A DNA stretch of 64,000 nt from assembly GCF_004005475.1 (NCBI RefSeq), contig NZ_RZTZ01000002.1, positions 830,197 to 894,196 on the forward strand, read 5' to 3'. The position numbers were made by a program, and so were the translations under genes. The number at the start of each line of letters is the position of its first letter. Position 1 is the first letter of the stretch. Under the pieces are notes generated by a model, which made no database searches, was not told the DNA's origin, and saw nothing but the letters and a program-made list of their open reading frames with translations. The DNA is from Niallia taxi (GTDB lineage Bacteria > Bacillota > Bacilli > Bacillales > Cytobacillaceae). Positions 8,744 to 17,033 of the stretch are shown here, piece by piece.

Positions 8744-9529
8744 ATGATGACTACACAATTTGATCAATTTTCTTTAGATTTCTTTAAACTAGATGGACAG
8801 GTCGCCATCGTAACTGGCGGAAATTCAGGGTTAGGACAAGGGTATGCGGTGGCACTTGCTAAAGCAGGTGCAGATCTCTTTATTGTCACTCATGATGATA
8901 ATTGGAGTGAAACGAAAGAGCTGATTGAGAAGGAAGGCAAAACAGTTGTTTTTCATCAAGCCGATTTGACTGACAGGAACCAAGCAAAAGCAGTAATTAC
9001 AGCCTGTCAGGAAGCCTTTGGGAAGATAGATGTTTTAGTCAATAATGCAGGAACAATCAGACGTGCTCCATTACTTGAGTATAAAGAGGACGATTGGGAT
9101 GCTGTTATGGATATTAATTTGAACGCTGTTTATTTTTTAAGCCAAGCTGTTGCGAGAATCATGAAGGAACAAGGCAATGGTAAAATCATTAATGTTGCCT
9201 CCATGCTTGCATTTCAAGGCGGCAAGTTTGTTCCGCCATACACAGCGAGTAAGCATGGAGTTGCAGGGATTACGAAGGCATTTGCAAATGAACTGGCTGA
9301 ATATAATATCCAGATAAATGCTATTGCTCCAGGCTATATTAAAACAGCAAATACCGCACCAATTCGAGCCGATGAAAAGCGCAATGCAGAAATACTTTCC
9401 CGTATCCCCGCGAATCGTTGGGCAGATCCAGCAGATTTAATGGGTGTAATCGTATTTTTAGCAAGTAAGGCCTCCGACTATATGAACGGACATATTTTAG
9501 CAGTTGATGGTGGCTGGTTAGCAAGATAA
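8744..9529 (+). CDS. kduD: 2-dehydro-3-deoxy-D-gluconate 5-dehydrogenase (SDR family)
   Basis: 261 residues, classical short-chain dehydrogenase. Cofactor motif TGGNSGLGQGYA near residue 25, NNAG near 100, active-site Ser and YTASK pair near 145-170. In this operon it should reduce 3-deoxy-2,5-hexodiulosonate to 2-keto-3-deoxygluconate with NADH, feeding KdgK. AAGGAGGAAT precedes two adjacent ATGs (8744 and 8747); either could start. It is the last gene of the operon, followed by a terminator. Confidence 0.92.
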   Translation: MMTTQFDQFSLDFFKLDGQVAIVTGGNSGLGQGYAVALAKAGADLFIVTHDDNWSETKELIEKEGKTVVFHQADLTDRNQAKAVITACQEAFGKIDVLVNNAGTIRRAPLLEYKEDDWDAVMDINLNAVYFLSQAVARIMKEQGNGKIINVASMLAFQGGKFVPPYTASKHGVAGITKAFANELAEYNIQINAIAPGYIKTANTAPIRADEKRNAEILSRIPANRWADPADLMGVIVFLASKASDYMNGHILAVDGGWLAR

Positions 9530-9544
9530 AAAGAGAGAATATCC

Positions 9545-9578
9545 GCTATTCACTATAATTTAGTGAATAGCTTTTTTT
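9545..9578 (+). terminator. Terminator after kduD
   Basis: Stem GCTATTCACTA (9545-9555) with TAGTGAATAGC (9561-9571), 5-nt loop and a T7 tail. Confidence 0.9.
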
Positions 9579-9771
9579 ATTTATATTCACTAAAAAGGAA
9601 TTTGTAAACGTGTTAAAGAATACTTGTAAGGATATCTTTTCCTAGTAAAACTTACTAATAAGAAGAAAAGAGGCTGAATTTATAAGTAGCTTCGATTATA
9701 AAGGTAGTTTTATAGGAACTAAACAGATGGTACGAACATCAATTATTTAGAATTAGGAAGGACGACAAATA

Positions 9772-10428
9772 ATGAAAAAATGGGCATTTGTATCTGACTT
9801 TGATGGAACCATTTCCAAAAAGGACTTTTATTGGATTGTAATTGAACGCTATTTTCCAGAAGGCAAGGAGCTGTATAAAGAGTGGAAAAACGGAAGCATC
9901 AAGGATATTGACTTTTTAAGTACAGTATTTGGAGCTATCCATCAGGAGGAGGACCAAATAATCCGTGATGTGCATGGGATTCCGATTGATGAATATGTGC
10001 CTCCCTTCGTTAAAGCTGTCCAGCAAAGTGGTGGCGATTTCTACATTCTTAGTGCGGGAACAGATTATTACATAAAGCATATTATAGAGAAGTACAAGCT
10101 GGAAAACGTTGTTGTTCTTTCCAATGAAGGAGTATTCAAAGACAAAAATATTCAGTTGAATATTAATAAGGAAGATTGGAAGTATTCAGAGCGGTATGGC
10201 ATTGACAAGGCAATCGTTATTCAAAAGCTAAAGGAGGAATATGAGAAAGTCTACTTTGCTGGTGACAGTGAACCGGATTCTCACCCAGCAGCATTTGCGG
10301 ACATAACCTTTGCAAGGGATGTTTTAAAGGATTTGCTAACAGAAAAAAATATCGACTTTATCCCATTTGAATCCTTCCGCGAAATAGAAGCACAGCTTAC
10401 AAAAAATGGGCAAATTTCCGCAAAGTAA
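9772..10428 (+). CDS. MtnX-like HAD-family phosphatase
   Basis: 218 residues of the HAD superfamily. DFDGT with nucleophile Asp8 opens the protein, a Ser/Thr-type motif II lies in FYILSAGTDYYI near residue 95, and FAGDSEPD near residue 163 is motif IV. The layout resembles MtnX, the 2-hydroxy-3-keto-5-methylthiopentenyl-1-phosphate phosphatase of methionine salvage, and related phosphoserine-phosphatase-like enzymes. No mtn gene is nearby, so the substrate is open. Single gene with its own AGGAAGGA ribosome site. The 190 bp before it holds nothing I can name. Confidence 0.75.
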   Translation: MKKWAFVSDFDGTISKKDFYWIVIERYFPEGKELYKEWKNGSIKDIDFLSTVFGAIHQEEDQIIRDVHGIPIDEYVPPFVKAVQQSGGDFYILSAGTDYYIKHIIEKYKLENVVVLSNEGVFKDKNIQLNINKEDWKYSERYGIDKAIVIQKLKEEYEKVYFAGDSEPDSHPAAFADITFARDVLKDLLTEKNIDFIPFESFREIEAQLTKNGQISAK

Positions 10429-10529
10429 TACATGAAAGTTAAGGTAATGTAAAGATATTGTTAATATTATGTATTTATGGTGTAAATACAATATGATGTA
10501 ATTAGCAACGTTTCAAAGGAGGTGAGCAA

Positions 10530-10718
10530 TTGTTTAAAAAAATAATCCGTAAGGTACAACAACTTACAGGAAGCCACAGTGATCGTCACAGGCATAGAAA
10601 GTTCAGCAGCAGTCGCCGTAGTCGCAAGTATTATGGTAGCAGCAGTTCTGGTAAAAGGAGTCATGACAGATACGGTGGCAGCCATCGTTATAAACGAAAA
10701 AGCTACAGCAGCAGCTGA
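10530..10718 (+). CDS. Small, extremely basic Ser/Arg/Tyr-rich protein
   Basis: 62 residues starting at TTG behind an excellent AAAGGAGGTGAGC ribosome site, which is the main reason to believe it. Composition is dominated by Ser, Arg, Lys, His, Tyr and Gly, with SSSRRSRKYYG-like stretches, so it is probably unstructured and able to bind nucleic acid or anionic polymers. No domain is recognisable. It converges on a Ser/Thr-kinase gene through a shared hairpin terminator; its many Ser/Tyr residues make it a conceivable kinase substrate or a spore/coat protein. Function unknown. Confidence 0.65.
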   Translation: MFKKIIRKVQQLTGSHSDRHRHRKFSSSRRSRKYYGSSSSGKRSHDRYGGSHRYKRKSYSSS

Positions 10719-10720
10719 CA

Positions 10721-10758
10721 AAAAAACTCTTGCTTAAATTAGTAGCAAGAGTTTTTTT
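10721..10758. terminator. Bidirectional terminator between the small basic gene and the kinase gene
   Basis: AAAACTCTTGCT (10723-10734) pairs with AGCAAGAGTTTT (10744-10755), 9-nt loop. A-run on the left and T-run on the right make it usable on both strands. It covers the last codons of the kinase gene. Confidence 0.88.
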
Positions 10759-11507
10759 ATGGCATTATCAACATCATAACGAATGCTTTGGATTTCTTGA
10801 TAGCCCTTATCAATACCAAGCAGTTTCTTAATAATATTTGTTGTTTCTTCATTTAGTTCAAGCTCTGTAAGCCAGCTGCCCTTCCTTTTTCTTTTACCTG
10901 TATATGTGGAATACAGCAAATAGAGAAGGCATTCCCCGATATCAAAAAAATCATCCTGTTTAAGCACTTCTGCTTCTTTTGGGTCGGAAGCGAGCTTGGC
11001 GAGTCCATAATCAATTAAATAAAGATTATTTTCCTTTATAAGAATATTCGGCGGCCGGATATCATGATGATAAATATGCTTATCATGCAAATAAGCAAGT
11101 GCATCTAAAAGCTTTTGAATCAGTTTTAAAGCATCTATTTCAGAGAACGTTTGTTTTTCGTAAAAAAGCAAATCCTCTATATTTAACCCGTCAATATACT
11201 CCATTACGTAAAAGACCTCTTTATCTGATTCAATTGTATCAAATAGCCTTGGAATTTGATGATGATTTAATGAGGAAATCAACTTGATTTCTTGCAGGAA
11301 ACGTTGTTTTTCCTTTTGCTTCAATGCCTTGCTTGGACGCAGCTGCTTGGCGACATATTGCTTATTTGTATCAATATGTGTGCATCTGTAAATTAGGCCA
11401 TAGCCACCCATACCAACACATTTTTCCATTCGATAAGAATTTCCAAGAAGTTCGCCCTTTTGCAAGGGGCGATCATAAATCCACTTGAGAAGAATTTTCC
11501 AAATCAT
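10734..11507 (-). CDS. Eukaryotic-type Ser/Thr protein kinase (YbdM/YrzF-like)
   Basis: 257 residues, a bare kinase domain without membrane or sensor parts. Visible elements: glycine loop GMGGYG (33-38), VAIK-type lysine in YVAKQL (Lys54), catalytic loop HHDIRPPN (Asp149) in place of HRD, and IDYGLA (Asp166) in place of DFG. Catalytic Lys/Asp/Asp are kept, so activity is likely despite the variant motifs. It resembles the short soluble Bacillus kinases. Its 3' end lies in a terminator shared with the facing 62-codon gene. Substrate unknown. Confidence 0.8.
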   Translation of the reverse strand: MIWKILLKWIYDRPLQKGELLGNSYRMEKCVGMGGYGLIYRCTHIDTNKQYVAKQLRPSKALKQKEKQRFLQEIKLISSLNHHQIPRLFDTIESDKEVFYVMEYIDGLNIEDLLFYEKQTFSEIDALKLIQKLLDALAYLHDKHIYHHDIRPPNILIKENNLYLIDYGLAKLASDPKEAEVLKQDDFFDIGECLLYLLYSTYTGKRKRKGSWLTELELNEETTNIIKKLLGIDKGYQEIQSIRYDVDNAIKKLLLLI

Positions 11508-11662
11508 TCATCCACATCCTAAGTCAACACTTTAGAATATTGTAGCAAATAAATAGACATTACTGGTACTGGTAAGTGGTATATGACGTGCATTTAAAAA
11601 TAGAGGAATAGGTCAGCATGTGCGTAAATATGATACATAAAAGGGAGAATGAAGGTGATAAA

Positions 11663-11953
11663 TTGGACAGTCATTTCATATTTACTCAATTTCTTTTTTA
11701 TGGGATCCTCTTTGCAGCATTATTTTTCTCTTGGAAAATCGGCAAGTACTTTCTGAAAACGAAAGGGATAGTGATTGCTGCAATTGCATCCATATTGTCA
11801 AGCATATGTTTTCTAGTAATATGTGGAGCTATTTGGTATCAAGCTGTACCCGATTTATTCAGCAAAGGAGTCATCCTTTTCATTTATATTGGCTTGCTTG
11901 CAGCAGGGAATGGAGTGGTAATCCGTTATTTGCTGTACAAAAGATCCAAGTGA
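11663..11953 (+). CDS. Small three-helix membrane protein, unknown function
   Basis: 96 residues with three hydrophobic segments (about residues 8-24, 33-53 and 66-84) and a basic C-terminus (YLLYKRSK). I start at TTG 11663 because GAAGGTGAT is 7 bp upstream. The longer reading from ATG 11618 adds 15 polar residues and lacks a good ribosome site. No family recognised. It has its own terminator and no operon partner. Confidence 0.6.
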   Translation: MDSHFIFTQFLFYGILFAALFFSWKIGKYFLKTKGIVIAAIASILSSICFLVICGAIWYQAVPDLFSKGVILFIYIGLLAAGNGVVIRYLLYKRSK

Positions 11954-11958
11954 AAAGG

Positions 11959-11993
11959 AGCATTTTCTCTATTTTTAGAGGAAATGCTTTTTT
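11959..11993 (+). terminator. Terminator after the small membrane protein gene
   Basis: AGCATTTTCTCT (11959-11970) pairs, with one mismatch, with AGAGGAAATGCT (11977-11988), then T7. Confidence 0.85.
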
Positions 11994-12223
11994 ATTGTTT
12001 CGCAGCGTTTTTTTGGAAGAAAAAATCCATGTGCAACGTAAAAAATATATGCTATAATTTTTCTTTTATGTATAATAGGAAATGTGGGAAAATTCTAACA
12101 AAGAAGCACTTCATACATGATCAGCGCAATTTTTTATGTTCATGTAAAAACAATCATGCTAATAAAAATAGTAGAGTAGTGATTGATTGCTAACATCATA
12201 GAAAGAGAGTGTGAAGAATAATC

Positions 12224-13573
12224 ATGCAAGAGCAAAAGTTAGCGAGAGGATTAAAGAACAGACATGTTCAGCTGATCGCAATCGGTGGTGCGATCGGAAC
12301 AGGATTATTTCTTGGTTCAGGAAAATCGATTCATCTTGCAGGTCCATCCATATTATTTGCCTATTTGATTACGGGCATTATTTGTTTTTTAATTATGCGG
12401 GCTTTAGGTGAATTGCTTCTTTCCAATATGCAATACCATTCGTTTGTGGACTTTGTCCAAGATTATCTTGGCAATATGGCTGCATTTATTACAGGCTGGA
12501 CGTACTGGTTTTGCTGGATTACAATCGCTATGGCCGATTTAACGGCTGTCGGATTGTATACACAGTACTGGTTGCCGAATGTACCGCAATGGGTGCCAGG
12601 GCTAATTTTACTGGTTATCCTTTTATGTATGAACCTTGCAACAGTAAAACTTTTCGGAGAGATGGAGTTTTGGTTTGCACTAATAAAAGTCATTGCTATT
12701 CTAGCTTTGATTGTAGTAGGTTTGTTCATGATATTTAAAGGTATTACAACAGATGCAGGAACAGCAAGTTTTTCTAACCTGTGGAGTCATGGGGGAATGT
12801 TCCCGAATGGTATGAATGGATTTATCCTTTCCTTCCAAATGGTCGTATTTGCCTTTGTTGGAATTGAATTAGTCGGTCTTACCGCAGGCGAAACGGAAAA
12901 GCCTGAGGTTGTACTGCCGAAAGCAATCAACAGCATTCCGATAAGAATTTTAATTTTCTATATCGGCGCGTTGCTTGTTATCATGGGAATTTATCCTTGG
13001 AATGCCATTAATCCTGCTGAAAGTCCATTTGTACAAGTATTCTTGACAGTTGGTATTCTTGCAGCAGCAGGTGTAGTCAATTTTGTTGTGTTAACATCTG
13101 CAGCATCTGCATGTAACAGTGCGATTTTTAGTACAAGCAGAATGGTGTTCTCATTGGCGAAAAATGACAATGCACCAGCGCCAATGACAAAATTGACGAA
13201 AAGAAGTGTACCAGCAAATGCGCTGTATTTCTCCTTAGTCGTTATATTAATTGCAGTTGTGCTGAATTATATTATGCCAGAGGATGTATTTACACTCATT
13301 ACAAGTATTTCAACTGTGTGCTTCCTATTCATATGGGCAATAATTGTTATTTGCCATTTGAAATATAAAAAACAAAAACCAGAATTGGCGAAAAACAACC
13401 CATTTAAAATGCCGCTTTATCCGGCTGCCAACTACATTATTTTAGCGTTTTTGGCATTCATCCTAGTTGTTTTAGGATTTGCAGAGGATACTAGAGTTGC
13501 ATTGTTTGTAACACCAGTTTGGTTCATTTTGCTAATTGTAATCTATCAATTCCGCAAAAAAGTCATTCAATAA
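12224..13573 (+). CDS. Amino acid permease (CycA/AapA-like, D-Ser/D-Ala/Gly type)
   Basis: 449 residues, about 12 membrane helices, APC superfamily AAT family. The N-terminal RHVQLIAIGGAIGTGLFLGSGK motif and AFVGIELVGLTAGET near residue 210 are diagnostic. The sequence follows E. coli CycA closely (for example the NLATVKLFGEMEFWFALIK stretch and NFVVLTSAASACNSAIFSTSRM), so uptake of D-serine, D-alanine or glycine is a good guess, though other AAT members cannot be excluded. Monocistronic, with a terminator 7 bp downstream. The 230-bp upstream region contains an imperfect TACATGA/TCATGTA hairpin (12114-12146) of unknown meaning. Confidence 0.85.
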   Translation: MQEQKLARGLKNRHVQLIAIGGAIGTGLFLGSGKSIHLAGPSILFAYLITGIICFLIMRALGELLLSNMQYHSFVDFVQDYLGNMAAFITGWTYWFCWITIAMADLTAVGLYTQYWLPNVPQWVPGLILLVILLCMNLATVKLFGEMEFWFALIKVIAILALIVVGLFMIFKGITTDAGTASFSNLWSHGGMFPNGMNGFILSFQMVVFAFVGIELVGLTAGETEKPEVVLPKAINSIPIRILIFYIGALLVIMGIYPWNAINPAESPFVQVFLTVGILAAAGVVNFVVLTSAASACNSAIFSTSRMVFSLAKNDNAPAPMTKLTKRSVPANALYFSLVVILIAVVLNYIMPEDVFTLITSISTVCFLFIWAIIVICHLKYKKQKPELAKNNPFKMPLYPAANYIILAFLAFILVVLGFAEDTRVALFVTPVWFILLIVIYQFRKKVIQ

Positions 13574-13579
13574 GAAGTG

Positions 13580-13607
13580 AAAAAGACAGCTAAATGGCTG
13601 TCTTTTT
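13580..13607 (+). terminator. Terminator after the amino acid permease gene
   Basis: AAAAAGACAGC (13580-13590) and GCTGTCTTTTT (13597-13607) with a 6-nt loop, then CC and T7. Confidence 0.9.
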
Positions 13608-13712
13608 CCTTTTTTTACGAAACCTTTACAAAACGAAAAAATTTCCTTGACGCTAAGACAAGCATCCGTTATTATAAGTACATCAAGTAAGCGAATATAT
13701 TACATAAAATAT

Positions 13713-13784
13713 GATCCGATAGTTCAGCGGGAGAATACATCCTTGACAGGGATGGGGTCGGGGGTTCGAATCCCTCTCGGATCA
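13713..13784 (+). tRNA. tRNA-Val (anticodon GAC)
   Basis: A complete cloverleaf can be drawn: acceptor GATCCGA (13713-13719)/TCGGATC (13777-13783), D-stem GTTC/GAAT with a 7-nt loop, anticodon stem CATCC/GGATG around TTGACAG (13743-13749), 5-nt variable loop, T-arm GGGGG-TTCGAAT-CCCTC, discriminator A at 13784. Anticodon GAC (13745-13747) reads GUC/GUU valine codons. The 3' CCA is not encoded. It is a lone tRNA gene with its own terminator and no integrase nearby. Confidence 0.93.
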
Positions 13785-13796
13785 TCAAGAAAAGGT

Positions 13797-13825
13797 CACT
13801 TTCCAAGAGAAAGTGGTTTTTTTTT
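13797..13825 (+). terminator. Terminator after tRNA-Val
   Basis: CACTTTC (13797-13803) and GAAAGTG (13809-13815) around CAAGA, followed by a long T run. Confidence 0.88.
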
Positions 13826-13983
13826 ATGCCTAGATACTGCAATAAAAAGACTTAATTTATATGCCTATTTTACGTTTGAACAACATAATTGTCATATGGA
13901 ACATAAGTATATAAGTCTAATTAAAAAATATTTAATGTGATTGATTAATAGTTTGGTTTCTTTGAAAAACAATAATTAAAAAT

Positions 13984-14127
13984 CTTAGTGGAATGGAGCG
14001 GAGGCTACTCGACTCCTGCGGGATATAGAGGAAAAGATGAGACCCCGCAGGCGAAGACGAGGAGGCTCATCTTCCTCCCCGCGGAAAGTGAGTGGCCGCA
14101 GAGCAATGAAACGAACTAATTTTTAAA
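13984..14127 (+). repeat. Fold-back intergenic repeat, copy 1
   Basis: About 144 bp, G+C-rich in an A+T-rich spacer. It begins CTTAGTGGAATGGAGCGGAG and ends GAAACGAACTAATTTT. Nested inverted repeats: CCTGCGGG/CCCGCAGG, GATGAG/CTCATC and an outer ACTC/GAGT pair. Three more copies occur at 31811, 58431 and 63803. A TAGTTTGGTTTC half-arm (13949-13960) precedes it, matching the hairpin arms that flank copies 2 and 4. No ORF; widespread Bacillaceae-type intergenic element by recollection. The rest of 13826-14262 shows nothing else. Confidence 0.85.
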
Positions 14128-14262
14128 GCCATACTCTATTTTATATTTTCATGCTACATTGTCTCAAAGTTAGATATAATATTATTTGTGTTTAGATAGG
14201 TTAATTTTGTTTTGTCCCATCCTCTTTGCATTTATATGATAAGTAGGTAAAGTAATAGGCAG

Positions 14263-15102
14263 TTAGTTAAAATATTTACTTAATGTATATGCAATTCCGT
14301 CTTCTTCATTTGAGCGAGTCACTTCATCCGCAACAGCTTTTAAATCGTCTACCGCGTTAGCCATAGCTACACCAATACCAGCATATTCGACCATTGTTGC
14401 GTCATTATGTCCATCTCCAAAGGCAATCATTTCCTCCCTTTTGTAACCTCTAGGGATAAGGACTGTATCCAATGCTTTTGCTTTATCTATTCCTTGAGCT
14501 GTAAATTCAAAGTAAAAGGGTGCCGTAAACACACAATTTAATTTCTCTTTAAAAGGCTCCATCATTTCTTTATAATGCTGCTGAAGATAATCAGGAGATC
14601 CTGCAGTTAGGATTTTATTTAGTGGATAGTCAGCAAACGCAGCCAAATCTTCTATTTCACATAAATTAAATTTACCACCGCGAGACTCATATTTTATGAT
14701 ATTAATAGAATTTCCATTATAATCTATTTCATTGTTAAACACATCATTGACAAACATATAGTTATCTTTATCAATCATTGGAATAACTTCAAACTTTTTC
14801 ATATGCTCAAGCACTTCTTGCCCTTCGTCCACACTCATCGTTTCATTAAATAAGACTTCATTTGTTTCACAATCCACTACTTTAGAACCGTTAAAAGAAA
14901 CTAAAAGTCCATGATGCTTCTCCATTTCTAATTCTTTTGCAATATCCCTTAATCCAGATGTTGGTCTTCCAGATGCTAGAACTAAAATGGCCCCAGCTTT
15001 TTGCGCCTTTACTAACACCTCTTTTGTTTTAGCAGTAATTACTTTTTCATTATTCGTTAACGTACCATCTACATCCATAATAATTACTTTAATATCATTC
15101 AT
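14263..15102 (-). CDS. Cof-type HAD-IIB sugar-phosphatase-like hydrolase
   Basis: 279 residues of the Cof/YidA subfamily of HAD hydrolases, which dephosphorylate sugar phosphates and related metabolites. Motif I IIMDVDGTLTNN (nucleophile Asp10, Asp12), motif II LVLASGRPTSG near residue 40, and motif IV IAFGDGHNDATMVEYAG near residue 230 are all intact, with a C2 cap between. GGGGAGG precedes the ATG. Single gene; substrate unknown. Confidence 0.85.
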   Translation of the reverse strand: MNDIKVIIMDVDGTLTNNEKVITAKTKEVLVKAQKAGAILVLASGRPTSGLRDIAKELEMEKHHGLLVSFNGSKVVDCETNEVLFNETMSVDEGQEVLEHMKKFEVIPMIDKDNYMFVNDVFNNEIDYNGNSINIIKYESRGGKFNLCEIEDLAAFADYPLNKILTAGSPDYLQQHYKEMMEPFKEKLNCVFTAPFYFEFTAQGIDKAKALDTVLIPRGYKREEMIAFGDGHNDATMVEYAGIGVAMANAVDDLKAVADEVTRSNEEDGIAYTLSKYFN

Positions 15103-15274
15103 ATTGGGATCCTCCCCTTATTTTTATCGTTAGATACTATAATTTTATACAATATCGTATACTTCACTCTGTTTGAATTTCTTTCCTAATCCTAATTTTA
15201 TAACAATTAATCTTGCATTATCCATCAAAATCGGGTTTAATATTATCAAAATCGTATAATTTGGGAGGATATAC

Positions 15275-16174
15275 ATGAATTCGGCATTAGAGATTTTTTC
15301 AGATGCATCAGAACGATTAAATTATAATATACCAGGTTTTCCGTTATATGCTCGAAAAGGAAGGCTGTTTTATTTTGATAAATATGCAGCCCCTAGTCAT
15401 TGGCATTCAGATTTAGAGTTTATCGTCGTGCTAGATGGTTCGATGGAATATTTTGTGAATGGCCGAACGGTGTGTGTGGAAAAAGGGGACGGAATCTTTG
15501 TGAATAGTAAACGGATACATTATGGTTATTCCAATACTATGAATGATTGCCATTTTATTGTGGTTGTTATTCATCCAGCCTTGCTTGGTGAGCATACTCA
15601 AGCAGGAAAGGTTTATCTTGAGGAAAAGTTCGGTTCAAATACGGAAGATTACTTATTATTAACTGAAAGTGTTTCATGGCAACGGGAAGCACTGAATTCA
15701 TTAAATGACATATACCAAGAAATGCAACAAAACCAAAATCCGCTTCGATTAATGGCACAAGTCATGTCACTGTGTGCAAATATCGGTGTTCATATCCAAC
15801 AAACTCCCAAGAATTATCTCGATGACAATTCTTGGGAGACAGTATGGAAAATGACTAATTTCATACATGAGCATTATGAGGATAAAATAACACTTGATGA
15901 CATCGCATTAGCCGGTAATGTTTGTAGAAGTATTTGCTGTAATTTGTTCAATAAATATATAGAACAAACCCCCAATAATTATTTAATCGGCTATCGAATT
16001 CAAAAAAGCTGTGAAATGCTGAAAGAAACAAATAGATCAATCAGTGAAATAGCAATTGCATGTGGGTTTCAAAGTGGCAGCTATTTTTCGTATACATTTC
16101 GGAAGAAAATGGGCTACGGGCCTCAGGACTATCGCAAGCAAATTACTATTGTTAATCCTGATTCTATTTCGTGA
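15275..16174 (+). CDS. AraC-family regulator with cupin sensor domain
   Basis: 299 residues. The N-terminal half is a cupin-like sugar-binding domain (HWHSDLEFIVVLDGSMEYFVNG near 45-65), and the C-terminal 100 residues carry two helix-turn-helices (ITLDDIALAGNVCRSICCNLF and RSISEIAIACGFQSGSYFSYTFRKKMG). Typical AraC activator of a sugar gene. The acetyltransferase 16333-16977 follows 158 bp downstream in the same direction and may be its target. Start ATG behind GGGAGGATATAC. Confidence 0.85.
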   Translation: MNSALEIFSDASERLNYNIPGFPLYARKGRLFYFDKYAAPSHWHSDLEFIVVLDGSMEYFVNGRTVCVEKGDGIFVNSKRIHYGYSNTMNDCHFIVVVIHPALLGEHTQAGKVYLEEKFGSNTEDYLLLTESVSWQREALNSLNDIYQEMQQNQNPLRLMAQVMSLCANIGVHIQQTPKNYLDDNSWETVWKMTNFIHEHYEDKITLDDIALAGNVCRSICCNLFNKYIEQTPNNYLIGYRIQKSCEMLKETNRSISEIAIACGFQSGSYFSYTFRKKMGYGPQDYRKQITIVNPDSIS

Positions 16175-16332
16175 AAAATCAGCTATAGCACTTTTTTTAT
16201 AGATGCGGACGAGAACAGTTAAATAATATACGATTTTGAAAGAAAGATAGGAGATTTTGATAGAAGAGAGAGAAATAAACAGATACAATTTTTAATAGGA
16301 TAACTATTGAAGCATAAAAGGAGACATAGTAA

Positions 16333-16977
16333 ATGACAATGAGAGACAGAATTCATTCAGGGAAGTTATTTACCGACAATTGTGAGGGATTACCTGAAGA
16401 TAGGATGCAAGCAAAAAGAAGAATGCAGGAATTTAATGCTACAGGACCAGAGGCTATTGATAAGCGAGTTCAACTTATGGAAGAAATTTTTGCTAAAAAA
16501 ACAAATGCGTGGATAGAACCACCATTTTATTTTTGCTATGGTACAAATATTGAAATTGGTGACGGTACTTATATTAACTTTAACTGTAATTTTGTTGACG
16601 ACACGAAAATTATCATTGGAAAAAACGTTTTGTTTGGCCCTGCCATAACTATTGCTACTGTTGGTCATCCAATCAATCCTAATTACAGAGAGTATATGTA
16701 TGCTGATCCAGTCAAAATTGAAGATAATTGCTGGATTGGAGCTGGAAGTACGATATGTCCAGGAGTAACCATTGGCGAAAACAGTGTTATTGGAGCTGGC
16801 AGTGTAGTGACAAAGGATATTCCGGCTAACTCAGTTGCTGTTGGGAATCCTTGCAGAGTAATTCGTACAATTAATGAACATGATAGGGAATATTACTATA
16901 AGGACAGAAAAATAACGCAAGAGGATTTAGCTGAGGAAGCAAGCTTAAGAGCAAAGAAGCCAGATATTAAAAAATAA
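16333..16977 (+). CDS. Sugar O-acetyltransferase (LacA/Maa/NodL family)
   Basis: 214 residues. An N-terminal maltose-acetyltransferase helical region (MRDRIHSGKLFTDNCEGLPEDR) precedes a left-handed beta-helix of hexapeptide repeats (IEIGDGTYINFNCNFVDD onward, GCNWIGAGSTICPGVTIGENSVIG-like). The catalytic His is in ATVGHPINP near residue 113. It should acetylate a sugar 6-hydroxyl with acetyl-CoA. Longer than typical LacA/Maa (about 185-205) by a polar C-terminal tail. AAGGAGACATAGTAA precedes the start. Confidence 0.87.
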   Translation: MTMRDRIHSGKLFTDNCEGLPEDRMQAKRRMQEFNATGPEAIDKRVQLMEEIFAKKTNAWIEPPFYFCYGTNIEIGDGTYINFNCNFVDDTKIIIGKNVLFGPAITIATVGHPINPNYREYMYADPVKIEDNCWIGAGSTICPGVTIGENSVIGAGSVVTKDIPANSVAVGNPCRVIRTINEHDREYYYKDRKITQEDLAEEASLRAKKPDIKK

Positions 16978-17033
16978 TTTTCCCATTACAAAACAATAAC
17001 CATTTCAATCGTTTTTAAGAGTGAGGATTACCT

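Noticed and set aside
13647..13940. 97-codon open frame on the plus strand
   Set aside because: It runs straight through the tRNA-Val gene and its terminator; the reading frame is incidental.
13713..14262. tRNA-associated integration site
   Set aside because: No duplicated tRNA 3' end, no integrase and no foreign block follow the tRNA; only the dispersed repeat is present.
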